DNA of 64,000 bases from Streptomyces sp. NBC_00459 (GTDB lineage: Bacteria; Actinomycetota; Actinomycetes; Streptomycetales; Streptomycetaceae): positions 3,472,001 through 3,536,000 of the forward strand of contig NZ_CP107903.1 of assembly GCF_036013955.1 (NCBI RefSeq), given 5' to 3'. This document shows positions 25,373 through 32,505 of the stretch, in pieces. The position numbers were made by a program, and so were the translations under genes. Each line of letters opens with the position of its first letter. Positions within the stretch are counted from its first letter, which is position 1. The notes below the pieces were generated by a model. It saw only the letters and a list, made by a program, of their open reading frames with translations. It did not search any database and was not told the origin of the DNA.

Positions 25373-25440
25373 TTCACTCCCCCCACGCACCCCCACTCTC
25401 CATCCCCCTTTCTCCCTCTCCCTTTCTCCCTCTCCCCCCG
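25373..25440 (+). repeat. Polypyrimidine tract before gene A'
   Basis: About 65 nt almost entirely C and T on the plus strand (repeats of CTCCCTTTCTCCCTCTCCC), ending at the GGAGG ribosome site of gene A'. A similar C/T tract at about 23275-23330 precedes gene A. The significance is unknown; it could be an unstructured leader. Confidence 0.6.
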
Positions 25441-25449
25441 GAGGTACGC

Positions 25450-25896
25450 ATGAAGGTCAAGCTCTTGAAGCGGCGCACGGCGACGATGGTGGCCACCGCC
25501 TTCGCGGCCGGAGCACTGTTCGCGGTCGCGGTCCCCGGCACTGCCGAGGCCCAGTCGGGCTCCCGTATCTGCGGGAACTACTGGAAGGGCTACTACAACA
25601 ACGGCCAGAAGGAAGTCACCTGGTCCCGGGTGATCGAGGTCCCCAAGAGTGACGGCGTCTCCTGCGACGTCGCCATCAACCGGACCGACAGGGTCGGGAA
25701 CCCTCCGCAGGAGACCGTGAACCTCGGTGTGAAGTGGGGTGCTCGGCAGCGACTGCAGAACGTGACCTGCGAGTACTTCTCCCAGGAGATCCTCGACTCC
25801 AAGCACGGTGACGACGTCTGCAACAGCATGCTGCGCGCCGACAACGTGTTCCAGGTCAAGAACCGCACCATAAGCCAGTTCTACGTCAAGGCCTGA
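25450..25896 (+). CDS. Secreted four-cysteine protein, family A (second copy, A')
   Basis: 148 residues; ATG with GGAGG 5 nt upstream. Signal peptide KVKLLKRRT-ATMVATAFAAGALFAVAV, cleavage after AEA34, mature start QSGSRICGNYW identical to A. Cysteines 41, 72, 107, 124 match A. The mature sequence is otherwise well diverged (AINRTDRVG, NLGVKWGARQRLQNVTCEYF, NRTISQFYV), unlike the near-identical B pair, so A and A' may have separate partners or targets. Followed by a strong hairpin, so it is the last gene of the cluster. Function unknown. Confidence 0.8.
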   Translation: MKVKLLKRRTATMVATAFAAGALFAVAVPGTAEAQSGSRICGNYWKGYYNNGQKEVTWSRVIEVPKSDGVSCDVAINRTDRVGNPPQETVNLGVKWGARQRLQNVTCEYFSQEILDSKHGDDVCNSMLRADNVFQVKNRTISQFYVKA

Positions 25897-25906
25897 TCCT
25901 GCGGCC

Positions 25907-25948
25907 CCGGTTGCCCGACTCCCGCCCCACCGGGAGTCGGGCAACCGG
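25907..25948 (+). terminator. Strong terminator of the secreted cluster
   Basis: Perfect 17-bp arms, CCGGTTGCCCGACTCCC (25907-25923) and its complement (25932-25948), with an 8-nt loop, 11 nt after the A' stop. Confidence 0.88.
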
Positions 25949-26054
25949 CATGCGCATCGGCACGTACGGGACGCCGGAGCCGCGTACTGCCGTCCGGCCG
26001 CCGGGTCTTGAGGAACGTGTCGCCGGGGCTCTACCCTCATGACAGCGATATCTC

Positions 26055-26065
26055 TGACTGAGTCA
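26055..26065. promoter_or_regulatory. Operator-like palindrome before the MarR-GNAT gene
   Basis: TGACT-G-AGTCA is a perfect 11-bp palindrome flanked by A/T-rich bases, 36 bp before the chosen start. MarR proteins often bind such short symmetric sites over their own promoter. It would lie inside the gene if the earlier in-frame ATG (26039) were used, which argues for the later start. Confidence 0.45.
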
Positions 26066-26101
26066 ACTGTCCGCAGTCGCAGTCGCCCCATGAGGTGGTC
26101 C

Positions 26102-27067
26102 ATGACCGTGCAGGACATCCGTTCCTTCAACCGCTTCTACACGAACGTCATCGGCGCCCTCGACTACAGCAGCCGCCTCTACGCCCCCTACACCCTCACC
26201 GAGGCCCGCGTCCTCTACGAGCTCGCGCACTCCGCCCGTACCGACGCCGCCGATCTCCGTGCCGAACTCACCCTGGATGCCGGGTACTTGAGCCGTATCC
26301 TCAACAAGTTCGAGCAGGACGAGCTGATCGAGCGGGCGCCCTCCGAGCGGGATACCCGGCGGCGGCACGTCACGCTCACCGTGCGCGGGCGCGAGACCGC
26401 CCACCTGTTGGACGAGCGGTCCACGGAGGCCATCGCCGCCCTGCTCGCCACCGTGCCGGACGCCGACCGGCCCCGGCTCGCGGAGGCGCTGCACACCGTC
26501 CGCTCGCTCCTCTCCGACGGTCGGCCACCGCGCCGCGAGGACGTCGTGCTGCGCGAGCCCCACCCCGGCGACCTCGGCTGGATCGTGCAGCGCAACGCGG
26601 CGCTGTACGCGGCGGAGTACGGCTTCAACACCGACTACGAGGGGCTGGTGGCAAGGATCGTCGCCGACTTCGGCGAGGACCACGACCCGCACCTCGAACG
26701 GGTGTGGATCGCCGAGTTGGACGGGCGGCCCGTCGGGTGCGTGATGTGCGTACGGGACGAGGCGCCGGGGACGGCCCGGCTGCGGCTGCTGCTCGTCGAG
26801 CCCCAGGCGCGCGGGCTCGGTGTCGGTGACAGGCTCGTCACGGCCGTCGTCGGCTTCGCGCGCGAGGTCGGCTACCGCGACCTCGTCCTGTGGACCCAGG
26901 ACCTGCTCACCGCCGCCCGCCACATCTACCGGCGCCACGGCTTCGTCCTCGCCACCGAGAAGCCCCACCGCTCCTTCGGCAAGGACCTGGTCGGTCAGGA
27001 CTGGCGGCTGGATCTCCACGCGGCGACGGAAACGATGGAAACGACTGAAAGGTGGAGCGACGGATAG
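26102..27067 (+). CDS. MarR-type regulator fused to a GNAT acetyltransferase
   Basis: About 321 residues from ATG 26102 (GAGGTGG 4 nt upstream). N-terminal MarR winged helix: VQDIRSFNRFYTNVIGAL, YTLTEARVLYEL, LTLDAGYLSRILNKFEQDELIERAPSERDTRRRHVTLT. From ~145 a GNAT domain: LREPHPGDLGWIVQRNAALY, CVMCVRDEAPGTARLRLLLVEPQARGLGVGDRLV with the acetyl-CoA loop, and YRRHGFVL. This fusion architecture is known in many bacteria; the acetylated substrate is generally unknown. It could sense a small molecule and modify it. Confidence 0.88.
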   Translation: MTVQDIRSFNRFYTNVIGALDYSSRLYAPYTLTEARVLYELAHSARTDAADLRAELTLDAGYLSRILNKFEQDELIERAPSERDTRRRHVTLTVRGRETAHLLDERSTEAIAALLATVPDADRPRLAEALHTVRSLLSDGRPPRREDVVLREPHPGDLGWIVQRNAALYAAEYGFNTDYEGLVARIVADFGEDHDPHLERVWIAELDGRPVGCVMCVRDEAPGTARLRLLLVEPQARGLGVGDRLVTAVVGFAREVGYRDLVLWTQDLLTAARHIYRRHGFVLATEKPHRSFGKDLVGQDWRLDLHAATETMETTERWSDG

Positions 27068-27077
27068 GGTCCCTCGT

Positions 27078-27878
27078 ATGAAACTGGCGTTCTCCACCCT
27101 CGGCGTGCCCGGTCTCCCCATCCCCGATGTCCTGCGGCTCGCGACCACCCACGGCTATCACGGCGTCGAACTGCGCACGCATCCCGAAGAACCCGTCCAC
27201 CTCGGTCTCGCCCTCGCCGAACGGGCCGATGTGGCCGCCGAGTTCAAGGCGTCCGGCGTCGAGATCCTCGGCCTCGCCGGGTATGTGCGCGTCGCGGCCC
27301 CCGGCGACGACGAGCCCGTGCTCACGGAGTTCCGCGCGCTCCTCGAACTCGCCCGCGACCTGGGCGCCCCCTTCGTCAGGGTTTTCCCGGGCGGAGGCAC
27401 CGACCAGAGCCCCGAGGAAGCGGACGCGACGGCGGCCCGGAGGCTCGGCAGGGCCGCCGAGTGGGCCGCGGACTACGGCGTACGCATCCTCCTGGAGACC
27501 CACGACTCGCATCGCACGGGCGCCGACGCGATCCGCATCCTGGGCCCGGTCGGCCACCGTCAGGCGGGCGCGCTGTGGGACGTCATGCACACCTGGCTCG
27601 GCGGTGAGCAGCCGACGGACAGCTTCGCGGCCCTCTCCCCTCACCTCGGATATGTGCAGGTCAAGGACATCGCCTCGATCGAGGACACCACCCCGGTGGC
27701 ACTGGGCGCCGGGGTTCTGCCGCTCGGCGAGTGCGTCGAGGTCCTCTCCCGGCACAGCTGGGACGGCTGGCTGTGCTGGGAGTACGAGAAGCGGTGGTAC
27801 GAGGCCGCCGCACCCCTGGAGGGCCTGCTCGGCGCCGGCCGCGAACACCTCGCCCGGCTGCTCAACGAGTCGGCCTAG
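27078..27878 (+). CDS. Sugar phosphate isomerase/epimerase (TIM barrel)
   Basis: 266 residues, AP-endonuclease-2-like fold: MKLAFSTLGVPGLPIPDVLRLATTHGYHGVELRT, FVRVFPGGGTD, VRILLETHDSHRTG with metal-ligand Glu/His, GALWDVMHTWLGGE, YVQVKDI, DGWLCWEYEKRW. ATG 27078, 10 nt after the MarR-GNAT stop, so co-transcription is likely. Convergent with aroA. Substrate unknown; only distantly similar to the other TIM isomerase in the window. Confidence 0.85.
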   Translation: MKLAFSTLGVPGLPIPDVLRLATTHGYHGVELRTHPEEPVHLGLALAERADVAAEFKASGVEILGLAGYVRVAAPGDDEPVLTEFRALLELARDLGAPFVRVFPGGGTDQSPEEADATAARRLGRAAEWAADYGVRILLETHDSHRTGADAIRILGPVGHRQAGALWDVMHTWLGGEQPTDSFAALSPHLGYVQVKDIASIEDTTPVALGAGVLPLGECVEVLSRHSWDGWLCWEYEKRWYEAAAPLEGLLGAGREHLARLLNESA

Positions 27879-27881
27879 GCC

Positions 27882-29129
27882 CTATCCGAGTACGTCCCTC
27901 AGCTCTCCGAACGCCTCGTGGAACCCGGGGAACGTCTTCCGTACGCACCCCGGGTCGTCGAAGGTGATCCCGGGGGTGCGCAGGCCGGTCACCGCGAAGG
28001 ACATGACGATGCGGTGGTCGCCGTACGACTTGATGTCCGTGTCGTGGGCCGGGGCCGTGCCGGGCGGGCAGGGGTGGATCTCGATCCAGTCGGGGCCGGT
28101 CTGCACCCGTACTCCCAGCCGCCGGAGGTTCTCCGCGCAGGCGTCGATGCGGTCGCACTCCTTCACGCGGGTGTTGGCCACGTCCTCGATGCGTACGGGG
28201 CCGGAGGCGAAGGGGGCGAGGGCCGCCAGGGTGGGCATGGTGTCGGAGATGTCCCGCATGTTGACCGTCAGGCCGCGCAGTTCGCCGGTGCCCGTGACGG
28301 TTGTGCGGTCCGCGGCGATCTCCACCCGCGCGCCCATCCGGCGCAGTACGTCGACGAAGCCCAGGTCGCCCTGGAGCGCGCCGGTGCCGAGGCCGGGGAC
28401 CGTCACCTCGCCGCCGGTGAGGGCCGCCGCCGCGAAGAAGTAGCTCGCGGTGGAGGCGTCGGGCTCTACGGCGTAGGTGGTGGCCCGGTAGCCGCCCGGC
28501 GGGACCACGAAGACGTCGCCCTCCTTGCGCACCTCCGCGCCGAACGCCCGCATCATCGCGATGGTGATCTCCACGTAGGGCGCCGAGACGAGGTCGGTGA
28601 CATGGATGCGCAGGCCCTTGCGTGTGAGGGGGCCCAGGAGGAGCAGTGCGGTGAGGTACTGGGAGGACTGTCCGGCGTCGAGGGTGACGTCACCGCCCTC
28701 CACTCCCGCCGCGACGATGCTCAGCGGGTGATGTCCCTCCGCCTCCTCGTGCCGCAGGTCCACGCCCAGGTCGCGCAGGGCCCGGGTGAGGGGGGCGAGG
28801 GGGCGGCGGCGCATCTGGGGGGAGGCGTCGAAGCGGTAGGTGCCGTGCCCTGCGGCGGCGAGGGTCGGCAGGAAGCGGGAGGTCGTGGCGCCGTCGCGGC
28901 AGTAGATGTCGGCCTCGGTGGCCGCCGGGCCCTGCGGGCGGCCGTCGATCTGCCAGGCGCCGGGGGTCCGTCCGACCCGGTAGCCGAGAGCGACCAGGCC
29001 CTCGGCGAAGCCCTCCGAGTCGTCCGAGCGCAGGGGGCGTACGAGGGTGGTGACCCCGTCGGCTGCCGCGGCGAGGAAGAGGGCGCGCGCGGTGATGGAC
29101 TTGGAACCGGGAATCTCTACGACGGCCAT
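27882..29129 (-). CDS. aroA: 3-phosphoshikimate 1-carboxyvinyltransferase (EPSP synthase)
   Basis: 415 residues. Joins phosphoenolpyruvate to shikimate 3-phosphate in the shikimate pathway. Signatures: EIPGSKSITARALFLAA, DGATTSRFLPTLAAA, DASPQMRRRPLAPL, DAGQSSQYLTALLLLGPL, EPDASTASYFFAAAAL with the catalytic Asp, VKECDRI and YGDHRIVMSFAV. The usual SxxNR/NAGTAxR forms are altered (ITARA, GATTSRF), as in the actinobacterial group. ATG 29129; a much longer upstream frame has no homology. Only 3 nt separate it from the convergent isomerase stop. Confidence 0.93.
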   Translation of the reverse strand: MAVVEIPGSKSITARALFLAAAADGVTTLVRPLRSDDSEGFAEGLVALGYRVGRTPGAWQIDGRPQGPAATEADIYCRDGATTSRFLPTLAAAGHGTYRFDASPQMRRRPLAPLTRALRDLGVDLRHEEAEGHHPLSIVAAGVEGGDVTLDAGQSSQYLTALLLLGPLTRKGLRIHVTDLVSAPYVEITIAMMRAFGAEVRKEGDVFVVPPGGYRATTYAVEPDASTASYFFAAAALTGGEVTVPGLGTGALQGDLGFVDVLRRMGARVEIAADRTTVTGTGELRGLTVNMRDISDTMPTLAALAPFASGPVRIEDVANTRVKECDRIDACAENLRRLGVRVQTGPDWIEIHPCPPGTAPAHDTDIKSYGDHRIVMSFAVTGLRTPGITFDDPGCVRKTFPGFHEAFGELRDVLG

Positions 29130-29572
29130 GGCCCTATGCTCGCCCGGCCCGCGACCCACGCGCCGGAACGTCCGCGAAATGGACCGTGAACGCTCAGCGC
29201 TCCGCGAGGGGGGCGGTTGTCGGTGTCGGTTGTCGGTGTCGGTTGTCGGTTTGCTGCGGCGCCGTCGTGGCTTGTCGCGCAGTTCCCCGCGCCCCTTGGG
29301 GGGCGTTGCCCCATCGTTCACTCCCGTACCAACTTTCCGGAACGGGCCGCTGTCCGGGAACCCACCTCCGCCCCGGCCCGTCCAACCGGCACGACTGCCG
29401 GATGAGTCACCGCTGTGCGGTGTCGGCCTCGCTGCTGGCTGCGAACGCTGACCTACCCTCTCCAAACCGCCTGCGGCCGGCAGCGAGCCGTCACCGGTGC
29501 GCCCCCCTCCGATGCGCCGGTGACGGCCCCTTTCCGGGGGCATTCGGCCATCTCGCGTTAGCGTGCGCACTC
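29130..29572. other. Gene-free stretch upstream of aroA with short repeats
   Basis: About 440 nt without a gene. At 29215-29250 there are nearly three copies of a 13-bp repeat GGTTGTCGGTGTC. Right after it, GCGCAGTTCCCCGCGCCCC (29277-29295) with a following CGCCCC/GGGGCG hairpin matches an intergenic motif I remember as scattered through many Streptomyces genomes; only one copy was noticed in this window. Confidence 0.5.
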
Positions 29573-29619
29573 TTGACTGGAAGAAACTTCCCGGTTATTC
29601 GTGACTTCTCGGAAGTTTC
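29573..29619 (+). promoter_or_regulatory. Promoter and inverted repeat before the GH3 gene
   Basis: TTGACT (29573-29578) and TATTCG (29596-29601) are 17 bp apart. GAAACTTCC (29583-29591) and GGAAGTTTC (29611-29619) form a perfect 9-bp inverted repeat overlapping the promoter, and GGAAG-AAA-CTTCC is itself a palindrome. This layout suggests a repressor site over the promoter. Confidence 0.45.
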
Positions 29620-29643
29620 CTTCACGAGGGAAGGAGCGCACCC

Positions 29644-31491
29644 GTGCGCGACCAAGCTGAGCAGAACGCCGAGCCGAACGGGACCACTGCCCGCCCTTCC
29701 AGACGCGCTCTCCTCGCCGCGACCGCCGGCACCGGTGCGGCGCTCACCCTCGGCGGTGAGGCGCATCCGTCCGACCGTCACGACAGCGACGCGCGACTTC
29801 GCCGGATCATCTCCCGTATGACCCTGGAGGAGAAGGTCGGTCAGCTGTTCGTCATGCGGGTGTACGGGCACTCCGCCACCGCGCCCGACCAGGCCGACAT
29901 CGACGCCAACCTCACGGAGATCGGCGTACGGACGGCGGCCGAACTCGTCGCCAAGTACCGGGTCGGCGGGATCATCTACTTCTCCTGGGCGCACAACACC
30001 CGCGATCCGCATCAGATCGCCGACCTCAGCAACGGCATCCAGAAAGCCTCGCTCGCCCTTCCCCGTGGACTGCCGGTCGTCATCGCCACCGACCAGGAGC
30101 ACGGCATCGTCGCCCGCGTCGGCCGGCCCGCCACTCTCCTGCCCGGGGCCATGGCCCTCGGCGCGAACGGCTCACGCACCGACGCGCTGACCGCCGGCCG
30201 TATCGGCGGCGCCGAACTGCGCGCCCTCGGCATCCGCCAGGACTACGCGCCGGTGGCCGACGTGAACGTCAACCCCGCCAATCCGGTGATCGGCGTACGG
30301 TCGTTCGGCGCCGATCCGAAGGCCGTCGCGGGGCTGGTCGCCGCGCAGGTCATGGGGTATCAGCGGTCCTCCGTCGCCGCCACCGCCAAGCACTTCCCGG
30401 GGCACGGGGACACCGCCGTCGACAGCCACTACGGCTTCCCCGTCATCGAGCACACGCGCGAGCAGTGGAGCAGCATCGACGCGCCGCCGTTCCGCGCCGC
30501 GATCCGCGCCGGCATCGACTCGATCATGACGGCGCACATCATGGTCCCGGCCCTCGACGACTCGGGCGACCCCGCCACCCTGTCCCGTCCGATCCTCACC
30601 GGGATCCTGCGCGGGGAACTCGGCTACGACGGAGTCGTGGTCACCGACTCGCTGGGCATGCAGGGCGTACGGGAGAAGTACGGCGACGACCGTGTTCCGG
30701 TGCTCGCGCTGAAGGCCGGGGTCGACCAGTTGCTCAACCCGCCGTCGCTCGACATCGCCTGGAACGCGGTCCTGACGGCGGTCCGGCAGGGGGAGTTGAC
30801 CGAGGCGCGGCTCGACACCTCCCTGTTGCGCATCCTCCGGCTCAAGAACCGGCTCGGGCTGCTCGACCGCCCGTACGTCACTCGTGCGGGGGTCGACCGG
30901 GCCGTCGGCGTCCGGGGCCACCTCCTGGCCGCCGACCGGATCGCCGAGCGGACCACCACCCTCCTCGTCAACGAGGGGAAGGTGCTGCCCCTTTCCCGGG
31001 AGACCCACAAGAGGGTGCTCGTCGTCGGGGCCGATCCCGCGTCGCCGTCCGGGACCACCGGTCCGCCGACCACCGTGCTGGCGAACGCCCTCACCGAACT
31101 GGGCTTCACCGCCACCGCCCTGTCGACCGGCACCGCCCCCTCCGCCGCCGTCATCGCCCGGGCCGTCGCCGCCGCCGGCGAGGTGGACGCGGTGCTCGTC
31201 GGGACGTACAACCTCGGCGGCACGAGCAGCCAGCGGACCCTCGTCACCCAACTGCTCGCCACCGGGCGGCCCGTGGTGTGCGTCGCCGTCCGCAATCCCT
31301 ACGATGTGGCCCAACTGCCCGCCGCACAGGCCTACTTGGCCACCTACTCCTGGACCGACGTCGAACTCCGGGCCGCCGCACGGGTGATCGCGGGACGGGT
31401 CCGGCCGCGCGGAAAACTGCCGGTGCCGGTGCTGCGCGCGGACGATCCGACGCGGGTTCTGTATCCGATCGGTCACGGACTGTCGTACTAG
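29644..31491 (+). CDS. Glycoside hydrolase family 3 beta-N-acetylhexosaminidase, exported
   Basis: 615 residues; GTG with GGAAGGAG upstream. The N-terminus RPSRRALLAATAGTGAAL looks like a twin-arginine (Tat) signal. GH3 TIM barrel: MTLEEKVGQLFVMRVYG, DQEHGIVARVG, then the NagZ-type loop KHFPGHGDTAVDSHYGFP carrying the His/Asp acid-base pair, and the nucleophile in VVTDSLGMQGV. A C-terminal alpha/beta domain (VLVVGADPASPSGTTGPPT...) follows. It should release N-acetylglucosamine from chitooligosaccharides or peptidoglycan fragments outside the cell (family inference). Confidence 0.92.
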   Translation: MRDQAEQNAEPNGTTARPSRRALLAATAGTGAALTLGGEAHPSDRHDSDARLRRIISRMTLEEKVGQLFVMRVYGHSATAPDQADIDANLTEIGVRTAAELVAKYRVGGIIYFSWAHNTRDPHQIADLSNGIQKASLALPRGLPVVIATDQEHGIVARVGRPATLLPGAMALGANGSRTDALTAGRIGGAELRALGIRQDYAPVADVNVNPANPVIGVRSFGADPKAVAGLVAAQVMGYQRSSVAATAKHFPGHGDTAVDSHYGFPVIEHTREQWSSIDAPPFRAAIRAGIDSIMTAHIMVPALDDSGDPATLSRPILTGILRGELGYDGVVVTDSLGMQGVREKYGDDRVPVLALKAGVDQLLNPPSLDIAWNAVLTAVRQGELTEARLDTSLLRILRLKNRLGLLDRPYVTRAGVDRAVGVRGHLLAADRIAERTTTLLVNEGKVLPLSRETHKRVLVVGADPASPSGTTGPPTTVLANALTELGFTATALSTGTAPSAAVIARAVAAAGEVDAVLVGTYNLGGTSSQRTLVTQLLATGRPVVCVAVRNPYDVAQLPAAQAYLATYSWTDVELRAAARVIAGRVRPRGKLPVPVLRADDPTRVLYPIGHGLSY

Positions 31492-31628
31492 CGGCGGGAG
31501 CCGAGGGGGCGTACACGTCGTACGTCGCACAACCGGCGCACCACCCCCAATAGGCGCAAATCCGCTGAACTTCCGGCGTGGCTCTGGCGTCGCGGGCCAC
31601 GCTGGGCGCGGGTACTCGGGGGGATGCG

Positions 31629-32345
31629 ATGCGCGAAGTGCGTTCTGTGGGGTCCATGGGGCCCGTGGGAGTGGTGTGCGGGCGGCTGATCACCTGTGCG
31701 CTGCTGATACTGGTCGCGGTGTTCACGGCGACCGGGTGCCAGTTGTCGTCGGACGGCCCGGCGGGCGGTTCGGCGGGCGACTCGTCGCAGGGAGCGGCCT
31801 CGGGGGCCGCCGAGGGTACGGCTGTCGACCAGCGGCCCGCGGCGCCCCGGCCCACCGGCTACGGCACCGTCTTCCTCTCCATCGACGAGTGCAGTTCCTT
31901 CGGCATCACCAGCTTCACCGAGGTGCCCTGCACCAGCGAGCGGGCGGCGGCCCGGGTCGTGGCCCGCTACGACGGCAGGGTGACCGACGGTCCGTCCTGC
32001 CCGGCGACCACCGACTTCGTGCTGCACATCAGCGAACAGCGGCCCGCCGCCGACGAGGACGGCGACGGGACCGTCCCACAGGGCTACGCCTGTATGCGCA
32101 ACCTCCAGGCCCCGCACCCCGGGGACCCGGGCGGCGGCGGAGGCCCGCGCACGATCGTCGGCGACTGTGTGTACAGCGCCGGGCGCGGGGAGGTGCGCGA
32201 GACGGCGTGCGACGGGAAGGGGGAGAGGAAGCCGGAGTACCGGGTGACCGAGGCCGTCGGCAAACGCTTCAACTGCCCGACTTCCACCGCCCTTTACGTG
32301 CAGTTGGGCGGGGAACGGCCGGTGGGATGCGCCAAACCGGTATGA
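31629..32345 (+). CDS. Probable lipoprotein, unknown function
   Basis: 238 residues from ATG 31629 (an earlier frame start at 31578 is less likely). Hydrophobic segment RLITCALLILVAVFTATGC ends in a lipobox-like TATGC, followed by a Gly/Ser/Ala linker. The globular part has about eight cysteines (DECSSF, VPCTS, PSCPATT, YACMRN, GDCVYS, TACDGK, FNCPT, VGCAKPV), probably paired in disulfides. Middle TTDFVLHISEQRPAADEDGDGTVPQGYACMRN resembles DUF-type secreted proteins of Streptomyces. It precedes the conservon; a link is not shown. Confidence 0.7.
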   Translation: MREVRSVGSMGPVGVVCGRLITCALLILVAVFTATGCQLSSDGPAGGSAGDSSQGAASGAAEGTAVDQRPAAPRPTGYGTVFLSIDECSSFGITSFTEVPCTSERAAARVVARYDGRVTDGPSCPATTDFVLHISEQRPAADEDGDGTVPQGYACMRNLQAPHPGDPGGGGGPRTIVGDCVYSAGRGEVRETACDGKGERKPEYRVTEAVGKRFNCPTSTALYVQLGGERPVGCAKPV

Positions 32346-32505
32346 AGGATTCCATTTCCTCGACTTCATCGGCCGCGTAACGAGTCGTTCCCATTCACCG
32401 GAACATCTGTTGTGATGAATTCGTGAATCGGTAGGCTCCCCCCTGTCATGGCGCGGACCACTTATTTTCGGACAGTCCGTCAGCACTCACAGGCCGGGAA
32501 CCTCT

